In this document: one piece after another, positions 55,710 through 64,000 of the stretch | How positions within the stretch are numbered: the first letter of the stretch is position 1 | How the letters are laid out: every line of letters starts with the position of its first letter | Assembly: GCA_933207985.1 (NCBI GenBank) | Contig: OW240921.1 | Span: 19,825,778 to 19,889,777 of the forward strand | Direction of reading: 5' to 3' | Origin: Pelobates cultripes | Taxonomy: Eukaryota; Chordata; Amphibia; Anura; Pelobatidae | DNA: 64,000 nt | Translations under genes and position numbers: made by a program | Notes under the pieces: model-generated | What the model was told of the DNA's origin: nothing | Seen by the model: only the letters and a program-made list of their open reading frames with translations | Database searches by the model: none

Positions 55710-55809
55710 NNNNNNNNNNNNNNNNNNNNNNNNNNNNNNNNNNNNNNNNNNNNNNNNNNNNNNNNNNNNNNNNNNNNNNNNNNNNNNNNNNNNNNNNNNN
55801 NNNNNNNNN
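55710..55809. other. Assembly gap (100 N)
   Basis: Placeholder gap that removes the Gag N-terminus and the 5' LTR side of the retrovirus, or marks a scaffold join. Confidence 0.99.
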
Positions 55810-55952
55810 CCGGAGTTTGGGGAAGCCTGTGCTAATAGGTCTTTGCCGAAGCATAGTATTGCCTAAGTACTAATATACTTACCCAGTGAAAGAAGGAGAC
55901 TGTTACTTTGTATACAATTTTAAATAAAATGTATTCAAAAAAGAATTCAACT
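55810..55952. other. Unassigned sequence after the gap
   Basis: No LTR or gag similarity to the retrovirus on the other side of the gap was seen. Confidence 0.4.
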
Positions 55953-56328
55953 GTAAAAGTTCTCTTCTTTGTAATTCTGCCTCCGGTTAGCATAAAAACT
56001 TGTCATGCAGAGTGTTGACAGCAAAACAAGATAAAATGCAGGATGATGGATCACCTAATCAACGCATTTCTCCCCTCTTAGTGGGCTTTTTCAAGATAGG
56101 TGTTAAGTGTGCTAATCTGCAGTTAAATACCTTTGCCGGGAAAACTGCAAATTTAACTGCAGATTAGCACACTTAACACCTATCTTGAAAAAGCCCACTA
56201 AGAGGGGCGAAATGCGTTGATTAGGTGATCCATCATCCTGCATTTTATCTTGTTTTGCTGTCAACACTCTGCATGACAAGTTTTTATGCTAACCGGAGGC
56301 AGGATTACAAAGAGGAGAACTTTTACTG
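55953..56328. mobile_element. Foldback element with ~176-bp near-perfect inverted arms
   Basis: Left arm 55953-56128 and right arm 56151-56328 are inverted copies with few mismatches (for example GCATAAAAACTTGTCATGC against GCATGACAAGTTTTTATGC). The spacer is 22 bases. Each arm carries a hammerhead-like core: CTTGAAAAA, stem GCCC/GGGC, GAAATGCG (56184-56217 and its mirror). Confidence 0.85.
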
Positions 56329-56838
56329 AATCCACAGCCAGCCTCAGTGCACGAGGTGAACACGGACAGCATCCTTGAAGCAGAGGAGAGATAAGACTGC
56401 AGCCAGATAAGCTTTTATTGTGGTCCTTAGAGATAAGCACCACATTTTTCTTCTGGATTCAAAGTCAAAGATTGTGTTCCCAAACAACACTGTGGACCTC
56501 CTGTCACTTTGGACCCTGCTATATATTTTATACTGGACTGAGATACAATTAAGATTTTTTTGTTACAATCTGATTGTTACTATCAGTTACATTGATACTC
56601 TTAACACTGTATGCTATTGCGGTTTCTAATTATTATAGATACATTTGTTAAGACATTTACCCCTGATTATATCTAAGGGGATTATTCACTAAGCGCTGAC
56701 AACACAATATCTTACAATTTATTCATTGAATTTGGGAAGTTCATTTTTGTTTAGCAGCTATTATCTAGAGGTACTTTGTACCATTCTCTTATAAGTATTA
56801 TTGTATATCTTTTTTGTGCGCTCTCTTTCACCCTTTTA
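56329..56838. other. Unassigned flank
   Basis: AT-rich, no gene recognised. It ends where homology with the 59-kb LTR begins. Confidence 0.4.
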
Positions 56839-57677
56839 TAAATCTATGGAACTGTTTTCGGCTACCCAATTGCACAAACACCGCTGACCCGTACGTTCTA
56901 CTCTACTTCGACTCTGAAGCTGGAGACTAAGTCCCGTTCAAAGATTCGAACGCTCGTTCGATTGGGACTTAGTCATTTTCTCGGTGTAAAATAGACCGAC
57001 CGCACAGCCCACATCCATGGAACTGTTTTGGGCATGAAAATGTGGTCAAAAGTGACTTATGTGTATCTCCTGAACGGATTCGAATGATTTTGGGTATGTT
57101 TGTATTTGGAAGGTGCTGATTAATAATATGTGACTTTTATTAATATTGGATGTATAGTTTTAGAGTTATGAAAGTTGGGTAAAAAGTATGTTTTAAAAGG
57201 TATGGATAATTGGGTTACCTCTCAGGCTAAGGGGAGGAGATTGTGGGATGTAACCATTGTGTGATTGGGTATTGTATAATTGTCCGTGGGCGCCTCCCTT
57301 GCAGGGGATAATTGCATAAAAGCAGAGTGTGTGTCATTAAACCTCAGATCCTGTTTGACCCTCAATACGTAGCCTTGTCTTGTTATTGGAGGGAGCTGCT
57401 ATCATCACACTGGGGATTGCTATGCTCTGCATACTCCCCTGAGCTTTTAATCACTTAGCTCTTTTAAGAGCTTGTTCCTGATAGGCTCTCCTGGAGGAGA
57501 GGTCTTCCCCACACGGTCCTGGAGGACAGAAGCTAATCCAGGGTGGACGGAAGACGGCGAGGCTCCAGTTAAGCTAAGGTGGTTCTGAAGTCTGCGGTGG
57601 TTGTGGTGTCCAGTGCGGTGCTTGTGGTCCTCGGCGCAAGCTAGGAAGCATCCATTAACGGAAGGTGATCCGTTACA
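56839..57677 (+). repeat. 5' LTR, 5'-truncated
   Basis: Matches 59256-60107 from AATCTATGGAACTG through GTGATCCGTTACA, with small indels. GCATAAAAGC near 57315 is the TATA-like box. Confidence 0.88.
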
Positions 57678-57678
57678 G

Positions 57679-57696
57679 TGGTGGCAGCGGTGGGAT
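57679..57696 (+). promoter_or_regulatory. Primer-binding site complementary to tRNA-Leu
   Basis: TGGTGGCAGCGGTGGGAT, one base after the LTR end. Its reverse complement, ATCCCACCGCTGCCACCA, equals the 3' end plus CCA of vertebrate tRNA-Leu (AAG/TAG) as I know it. The site overlaps the ATG at 57695. Confidence 0.8.
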
Positions 57697-58249
57697 GGCT
57701 TCCCTAGTGCGAGGAGCAGCATCCTGGGAACACCAAGCAAACCTGGAGTATTGGTATAGTCACGTACGGTTTGACGCTATACTGAAGGGGCGGTTGGCTC
57801 TCTATGGGCCCAACCCAACGAAGGAACGTGTACAGAGAATGAGGAGAGAACTAGCCGAGCGTCTGCAGAAGGAAGCAGACTATTGGGCAGAGATGGCAAA
57901 GTATTCTGTCCCTGCGCCCCAGCAACAGCGTATCCTTCTTCCCCAGCGGCAGTGTAGGTCCCAGGAAGCCGAAGGTGTCGTCCTTCCTCCCCAGCGGCAG
58001 TGTGAGTTACAGGGAGTCGAAGGTGTCGTCCTTCCTCTCCAGCGACAGTGTGAGTTACAGGGAACCGAAGGTGTCGTCTTTCCTCCCCAGCGGCAGTGTG
58101 GGTCCCAGGGAGCCAAAGGTGTCATCCTTCCTCCCCAGCGGCAGTGCGAGTTACAGGGAGCCGTAGGTGCCGTCCTTCCTCCCCAGCGGCAGTGTGAAAT
58201 CCAGGGGGCCAAAGGTGTTGTCCTTCCCCCCAGCAGCAGTGTGTCCTAG
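57695..58249 (+). CDS. Gag-like protein with 16-residue tandem repeats
   Basis: The ATG at 57695 follows the primer site. An in-frame GTG-type upstream extension is unlikely to be used. Residues about 1-75 are a helical Gag-like segment (WEHQANLEYWYSHVRFDAIL, GRLALYGPNPTKERVQRMRR) that aligns with the broken frame at 40.35 kb. The rest is about six 48-bp units translating as LPPQRQCELQGVEGVV with variants, which keep all three plus frames open. It stops at 58249. It probably helps package the element RNA, but no zinc knuckle or capsid signature is visible, so the role is inferred from position only. Confidence 0.6.
   Translation: MASLVRGAASWEHQANLEYWYSHVRFDAILKGRLALYGPNPTKERVQRMRRELAERLQKEADYWAEMAKYSVPAPQQQRILLPQRQCRSQEAEGVVLPPQRQCELQGVEGVVLPLQRQCELQGTEGVVFPPQRQCGSQGAKGVILPPQRQCELQGAVGAVLPPQRQCEIQGAKGVVLPPSSSVS
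57935..58245 (+). repeat. 48-bp coding minisatellite, about 6.5 units
   Basis: Units begin TTCCTCCCCAGCGGCAGTG and are each exactly 48 bp; most differences are substitutions. The core CCTCCCCAGCGGCAG is shared with the degenerate arrays near 0.8-1.15 kb and 40.93-41.28 kb. Confidence 0.9.
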
Positions 58250-58957
58250 AGGGGGCCGAGAAAGTTGGTCTCTCTCCCCAGCAGCAGGACAATGTTACGG
58301 AAGTGGAGACAGTTGGTCTCCCTCTCCAGCGGCAGCATGTGTTTCAGGGAGAGGAGCATAGCCCCCTCTCTCCCCAATGGCAGCTTACCCTACCAAGGGG
58401 AGACACCAATCTTCTAGATGGCGCAGATGGGACCGTGGTCTCTGTGCATGACCCACAATGATGCTGGACAGCCTGTCCAGATTCCCAGCTACCATCGCAG
58501 GAGTATCAGGAAGAGGGAGGTAAGCCAATTCTCCCCTCCCCAGCTAACTCCTAACTTGGCCCCAGGGTTAACAGAGGAGATGTTAACCCCCACTGACCCC
58601 CATGTTCCCCTGGCTGCTGAGCCGGACTATATCCCAAGCACCCCAGCAGAAGAGCCGGCAGCTGGGCAGAGTGCAGTTGGCCTCTGCCCTCCCTTTGTCC
58701 CTTGTCCAGAGCCTGATGTCCTGCAGGCTATACCAGCAGAAGAGCTGGCATCAGGGCAGAGCGCCGCTGGCCTCTGCCCCTCAAGTCCCCACAGTGTGTT
58801 GCCCAATCAACCCAGATGGATACCCAGGTGCAGTAACTGTTTGTTGTGGGTGGGCTGCTCTGGCACTGGTTTGTTGTGGGTGGGCGGATCGACTAACTTA
58901 GGCACTGACCGACAGAAGGTCAGGTGCCTGGTTAGTCTTCCCCCCCCAAAGAGGAGA
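58250..58957 (+). other. Internal region of the LTR element, possible second ORF
   Basis: Further degenerate CCCCAGCRGCAG units (to about 58385), then an open frame from 58418 with proline-rich sequence and two copies of a PAEE...GQSA.GLCP motif. The frame runs into the 3' LTR, so its end is not natural. No domain recognised. Confidence 0.4.
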
Positions 58958-58959
58958 TG

Positions 58960-60107
58960 TGTGACAAAGTGCCCTTCGCCACTTTGTCCTGGAGAGGCCT
59001 GCTTGCCTGCCTCATGCCCTGCGACTATGGCCCTGGGATGTATTGCCCTTCTAGGAACTGATGTGGGCATACTGGAGGCTTATATTGCTGTTTCTGGCTC
59101 TTTAATGCCCAAAGAAAGGATTTGTACTTTTAAACTTCGGATGCAGTCGAACCAGTCGAAGTTGTCGAAGCAGTCGAAGTGACCGCCATTCGAATACCGA
59201 ACACGTGGCGGCGGCCATTTTAACTCATTCGAACGCGGTCAGTGGTGTGTGCAGCCAAATCTATGGAACTGTTTTCGGCTACCCAATTGCACAAACACCG
59301 CTGATCCGTACGTTCTACTCTACTTCGACACTGCAGCTGGAGACTAAGTCTCGTTCGAAGATTCGAACGCTCGTTCGAATGGGACTTAGTAATTTTCTTG
59401 GTGTAAAATAGACCGACCGCACAGCCCAAATCCATGGAACTGTTTTGGGCATGAAAATGTGGTCAAAGGTGACATATATATCTCCCGAACGGCTGAACGA
59501 ATTCGAATGATTTTTGGGTATGTTTGTACTTAGAATGTGCTGATTATTAATATTGGATGTATGGTTTTAGAGTTATGAAAGTTGGGTAAAAAGTATGTTT
59601 TAAAAGGTATGGATAATTGGGTTACCTCTCAGGCTAAGGGGAGGAGATGTGTGGGATGTAACCATTATGTGATTGGGTATTGTATAATTGTCCGTGGGCG
59701 TCTCCCTTGCAGGGGAGAATTGCATAAAAGCAGAGTGTGTGTCATTAAACCTCAGATCCTGTTTGACCCTCAATACGTAGCCTTGTCTCGTTATTGGAGG
59801 GAGCTGCTATCATCACACTGGGGATTGCTATGCTCTGCATACTCCCCTGAGCTTTTAATCACTTAGCTCTTTTAAGAGCTTGTTCCTGATATGCTCTCCT
59901 GGAGGAGAGGTCTTCCCCACACGGTCCTGGAGGACAGAAGCTGTCCCCACACGGGACAGAAGCAGATCCAGGGTGGACGGAAGACGGCGAGGCTCCTGTT
60001 AAGCTATGGCGGTTGTGAAGTCTGCGGTGGTTGTGGTGTCCAGTGCGGTGCTTGTGGTCCTCGGCGCAAGCTAGGAAGCATCCATTAACGGAAGGTGATC
60101 CGTTACA
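58960..60107 (+). repeat. 3' LTR (about 1148 bp)
   Basis: Begins TGTGACAAAGTGCCC after a purine tract and ends GTGATCCGTTACA as does the 5' LTR. Promoter part: GGGGAGGAGATGTGTGGGAT, CTCCCTTGCAGGGGAG, GCATAAAAGC near 59725. Confidence 0.88.
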
Positions 60108-60654
60108 CCGAAGTTCCGAAGTCTTGAAGTGCCAAATTGCCGAAGTCCCGAATTGCAAAAAATCCAGAATTTCGGAATGCTGAACCGAAAATGTTCCCCA
60201 TGCACATGCCTAGATAGAGTAAAGCGTAGTCGAAATACGAGCCAAGGTCAGGTTAACGGAGAGACATCAAAAGTGAGAACTAGCCAGAGTCAGGTACACG
60301 GTAATAATCAGAAGGGCAAACAAGACAGGCAAAGGTTAAAGAGAAACTCAGAGTCAGGAAGCAAAGCCAAGGTCAATACCAGAATACAATCCTTATCACA
60401 AGGAACGCACTAAGGGGTACTGGGAACATAAACCACAATAGAGCACAGAATCTAGGGCCAGGTAAGTTTAAATACTTTTATTTTTAATTTGATTGGTTCA
60501 CATCATGCCTGTGCCCCAAAACATGCATAAATGGGGGCCCCGAAATGACATAGGCCAATGTGAGCCAACCGCAAAGTTAGGCTCCCAATTCCCCTTTAAG
60601 AACGTGCTCGCAAAGCAAGCAGAATTCCCAATACTGTACGGGCCATGAGCACAA
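60108..60654. other. Mixed repeat fragments
   Basis: 60108-60180 is a CCGAA-rich stretch. 60215-60470 has words (CAAGGTCAGG, AACTCAGAGTCAGGAAGCAAAG) like antisense Gypsy LTR sequence. No gene. Confidence 0.35.
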
Positions 60655-61488
60655 GAGCACCTGGATTTTCCACAGCAGTACTGGCAAAATATTCTGTGGA
60701 CAGATGAAACCAAAGTTGAGTTGTTTGGAAGAAACACACAACACTATGTGTGACGAAAAAAAGGCACAGCACACCAACATCAAAACCTCATCCAAACTGT
60801 GAAGTATGGTGGTGGGGGCATCATGCTTTGGGGCTGCTTTGCTGCGTCAGGGCCTGGACTGATTGCTATCATCAAAGGAAAAATTAATTCCCAAGTTTAT
60901 CAAGACATTTTGCAGGAGAACTTAAGGCCATCTGTCTACCAGCTGAAGCTCAACAGAAGATGGATGTTGCAACAGGACAATGACCCAAAGCATAGAAGTA
61001 AATCAACAACAGAATGGCTTAAACAGAAGAAAATACGCCTTCTGAAGTGGCCCAGTCAGAGTCCTGACCTGAACCCAATTGAGATGCTGTGGCATGCCCT
61101 CAAGAAAGCGATTCACACCAGCCATCCCAAGAATATTGCTGAACTGAAACAGTTCTGTAAAGAGGAATGGTCAAGAATTACTCCTGACCGTTGTGCACGT
61201 CTAATCTGCAACAGGAAACGTTTGGTTGAAGTTATTGCTGCCAAAGGAGGTTCAACCAGTTATTAAATCCAAAGGTTCACAAACTTTTTCCACTTGCACC
61301 GTGAATGTTTACATGGTCTGTTCAATAAAAACATGGCAACATTTCATTCTTTGTGTGTTATTAGTTTAAGCAGACTGTGATTGTCTATTGTTGTGACTTA
61401 GATGATGATCAGATCACATTTTATGACCAATTTGTGCAGAAATCCATATCATTCCAAAGGGTTCACATACTTTTTCTTGCAACTGTAC
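60655..61488 (+). mobile_element. Tc1-like DNA transposon, 5'-truncated
   Basis: Starts abruptly inside the transposase gene and ends at a terminal repeat AGGGTTCACATACTTTTTCT followed by TGCAACTGTA (61459-61488), a typical Tc1-like end in fish and frogs. No left terminal repeat is present. Confidence 0.85.
60660..61266 (+). pseudogene. Tc1-like transposase, catalytic part, one internal stop
   Basis: The reading includes WQNILWTDETKVELF (first Asp of DD34E, about 60700), a stop TGA at 60751-60753 directly before RKKGTAHQHQ, then GGGGIMLWGCFAASGPG, QQDNDPKHRSK (second Asp) and SPDLNPIEMLWHALK (Glu). It ends SKGG-type (AAKGGSTSY) at 61266. All three catalytic residues and the GG.MVWG-like box are present; only the TGA (probably from TGG, Trp) and the missing N-terminal DNA-binding half disable it. 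The frame without the stop is 155 codons from a GTG at 60799. Confidence 0.9.
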
Positions 61489-62331
61489 TTAGCAATATAA
61501 ATATCGATGCAACAATGTATCAGAAATATATCTGATACTCAGTAATGTAGTTATGTGTATTTCACGTAGCTGTCAAATGATAATGTACACCGGTGTATCG
61601 AAAATGCATGAAATATATGCAACAGTATAATAAGATCATAAATAGTTTACCTAAAAGGTAATCAGCCACAAGATGCAGCTCTAGGAGTCACCTACTAATT
61701 GCCAGTACTCAAGATCGAAATACAAGCTAACCAGGCTGCCTGATAGTGATAGAATTCTAGTGATAGAATTAATAATACGTGCAGATAATTAAGCTGCAAA
61801 CTAGCTACTCTTATTCACTTAAATAAGGGGAACTGAAGTTGTCAAAACCATTAACCAATATATATATAATGAATAGCAATAAAGATACTAAAACTGGAGA
61901 AAGAGAAAAAGGTAGATAGAATAGTGCCTTCGTGGGCACCTGTTATAGCAAAGAAGTGTGGAAAGAAGGTTTAGATCAAATAACTGTGTGAAGAGTAAAG
62001 TTATAGTGTCAGAGTCCTGCAAGTTTCAATTAGTTATGAAAAGGATACTCTGATCGGTATCAAATTTTCCTGTTCCACTCAGACGGCTGTCAACAGTCAA
62101 GATTATAACAGTCCCAAAGGGCTGTATGATATAGCCAATTGTAGGTATATTAACCAGGAGAAAAAGGAAGAGGATGGTACCAAAGGAACAGGAATGGCGA
62201 TGAATATCAGGTAAGTGTCAATCCAGACACGCATTTCGCCTGAGTTAGAGGCTCATCAGGGGAAGAACTACATTACTGAGTATCAGATATATTTCTGATA
62301 CATTGTTGCATCGATATTTATTTTGCTAAGT
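61489..62331. mobile_element. Foldback/MITE element with ~65-bp terminal inverted repeats
   Basis: 61490-61552 (TAGCAATATAAATATCGATG... CAGTAATGTAGTT) is almost exactly inverted at 62266-62331. The interior is non-coding and contains, on the minus strand at 62259-62229, a hammerhead core CTGATGA, stem GCCT/AGGC, GAAA. It directly abuts the Tc1 end. Confidence 0.85.
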
Positions 62332-63379
62332 AGTTACCTCTTAAGGTGTTATATCGATACTTTGTGCCATTTATTCTCTCTTTATATACCTCATAATTAT
62401 ATATTGAGTTCCGGCTGACCTTATGATTAAAGCTATTTAGCTAGATATTGATGCACATATCTAATTAAGCCAGCTTAGTTTATTTAATTTATTTGTTCAC
62501 TTTTGTGTGTCATATCTCACTTCCCTTTACCTCTATTTGTGTTCCTTACGTAGACTACTGTTATTAACTCGCTATATTGGAGTTAGGTAGCTACTGTTAG
62601 GGTTCTCTGTGGAAAGTTTATGTGAGTCTTTTCTGTTCAATAAAGTATATATATTTTTTAACTGTTATTCCATATACATATATATACACATATACATATA
62701 TATACACATATATACATATATATATATATAATTTATTATTTTTTTCAGGGACAGTTTTTCTTTTTCTTTGCTGTTCATGAATAGCAGGAGTGGCAAACTT
62801 TCACAGTTGGAGGCCAGGATGCAGGCTGATAAACTAGTAGTGAAACAAGTGATAAGTGCTCTCTATCCAATAAAGCAGCTATTCACCAACAAGGAGTTCC
62901 TTTTACCATGTGAACAATAGAACAAAACAAGCAAGTAAATTAGGTGGACAGTGCTAAGAATTATTATAATAAAATCATACATACACAGGTAGCAGCAGAT
63001 TTTGCAATTATGTGTCTTACTCTTAAAAAAAAGAACTAAAAAGTACAATGATAGTGCAGTATGTTATGAATAATATGGTGATAAAGATATATTCCAAAGT
63101 GGCACTCACGTTTTCCAGAGCTTAAAAAGCTCTATTTTAGGAGTCTGGAGGAACAATCCCTGTCTAAGGATTTCTTTTTGCTGGTATCAGATTCCCAAGG
63201 TAGTGCGGTTCATCATATGAAAAAAATAAGGATGTATACCATTGGTACAGTACATATGTAAAAGTAGGAAAAGTAAATAATATTTGACCTACTTACATTT
63301 GCTAGAACAATGACCTGCTCTAGTGCATGGAGCTTTAGGTGGAACAATCCCCACCTAGGGATATATGTAGATCCGGAAC
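62332..63379. other. AT-rich sequence with TA/CA microsatellite at 62650-62731
   Basis: Contains TATATACACATATACATATA repeats near 62670-62730 and two related segments (GGAACAATCCC...CCTAGGGAT or TGTCTAAGGAT near 63148-63172 and 63338-63362). No gene. Confidence 0.45.
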
Positions 63380-63905
63380 AGCAGAGTGATGGTGAGAGTA
63401 TAAGGAGCTAAAGAGTGACTAGGTATTAAAACAGAATCTTTATTAATAAACAGAATTAATAAAACTATTTAAAAGTAGTGATGTCCCGAACGGTTTGCCG
63501 AACGGTTTGCCGAACGGTTCGCGAACGGTTCGCCACGAACGGTTCGCCACGGACTCATCATTGAGTAAACTTTGACCCTGTACCTCACAGTCTGCAGACA
63601 CATTCCAGCCAATCAGCAGCAGACCCTCCCTTCCAGACCCTCCCACCTCCTGGACAGCTCACTAAGAATGCAGCTTCACAATGAATGTAAAATGGATGCT
63701 GTCAAGGAGGTGGGAAAAATCTGAAAGTCTGCTGCGGTAACTGGAAGTAATACTGACTGTGAAGGTACGGGTAGATTTACAATAATGAGATAAATAACCT
63801 TCAGTATATTGACCGGGACATCTACTTTTAAATTGACCAATAAAGATTCTGTTTATGCAGTCTCTTAGGAAGGCTCACTGCTCTCTCACCATCCTTATTC
63901 ACTAT
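63380..63905. mobile_element. Foldback element with a GAACGGTTCG repeat nested inside
   Basis: GTGATGGTGAGAGTATAAGGA... AACAGAATCTTTATTAATAA (63388-63450) is inverted relative to TTGACCAATAAAGATTCTG... CTCTCACCATC (about 63832-63893). Between the arms, four GCCGAACGGTT or GAACGGTTCGCCACG units (63485-63550) and a GC-richer segment look like another inserted repeat. Confidence 0.65.
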
Positions 63906-64000
63906 TTAAAAGTGAACTATATAGTAAAAAGAACTATAAATAAAACCAGTCCTTGTAGGCAATCCTTAATCTCCACTTGACATGTTTCGCTTACAGCTTT

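Larger units (their letters stand above)
56839..60107 (+). mobile_element. Non-autonomous LTR retroelement with tRNA-Leu primer site
   Basis: 5' LTR (truncated, 56839-57677), primer site, Gag-like ORF with 48-bp repeats, a proline-rich region, a purine tract (AAAGAGGAGA at 58948-58957) and 3' LTR (58960-60107). No protease, RT or integrase lies between the LTRs, so it depends on another element. The 5' LTR lacks about the first 300 bases of the 3' LTR, so no target duplication can be read. Confidence 0.85.

Overview
The window looks like an anuran (frog) genome scaffold: AT-rich, with almost no host coding sequence, and packed with LTR retrotransposons, L1 LINEs, hAT and Tc1 relics, hairpin (foldback/MITE) repeats, CA/TA microsatellites and two 100-base assembly gaps (30956-31055 and 55710-55809). 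The frog assignment is an inference from the repeat repertoire and the Ly6/PLAUR-like exons; no single-copy marker gene is present. Layout, left: 1-1690 is the gag-like region of an LTR retroelement, then a decayed antisense L1 (1912 to about 6990), a 22-bp minisatellite with 132-bp higher-order period, a decayed hAT transposase (7390-8795) and an antisense Tc1 fragment. From 9.7 to 19.2 kb the sequence is AT-rich with small dispersed repeats, plus two exon-like minus-strand segments: a signal-peptide exon (16239-16290) and a Ly6/PLAUR half-domain exon (11986-12141) carrying an in-frame stop. Centre: an ACACA-rich satellite near 19.25-26.2 kb has been split by two insertions, an intact Ty3/Gypsy chromovirus (19409-24844, duplication TATAC) and a solo LTR (25042-25998, duplication CCCAC). 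From 26 to 39 kb come foldback elements, a SAP-motif Gag N-terminus cut by a gap, purine and CA tracts, a 1.1-kb element with long terminal inverted repeats (34434-35527), and a plus-strand terminal Ly6/PLAUR-like exon (37999-38189). Right: 40143-44535 is a second, direct copy of 1-4431 (LTR element plus the L1 inserted in it), i.e. a segmental duplication. It ends abruptly against the 5' end of a minus-strand LTR element with a SAP-domain Gag. Next is a minus-strand endogenous retrovirus with gag, a 1761-codon pol, a short env and a 3' LTR, running from about 55709 down to about 45.5 kb; the 5' side is lost in the gap. Its notable features are a U UUU UUA shift site in the gag frame with pol open in the -1 frame, a second protease-like domain lacking the catalytic Asp-Thr-Gly, a retroviral-type RNase H following a connection domain, no CCHC knuckles, and a short Env with a furin site and fusion-peptide-like segment. 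The last 8 kb hold a non-autonomous LTR element with a tRNA-Leu primer site and 48-bp coding repeats (56839-60107), a truncated Tc1 transposase and two foldback elements. The repeats interlock. Related LTR families (1-1690, 39.5-41.7 kb, 44.8-45.5 kb, 25.0-26.0 kb, 56.8-60.1 kb) recur with shared motifs, and several unrelated-looking hairpin repeats carry a hammerhead-ribozyme-like core (CTGATGA, short stem, GAAA).
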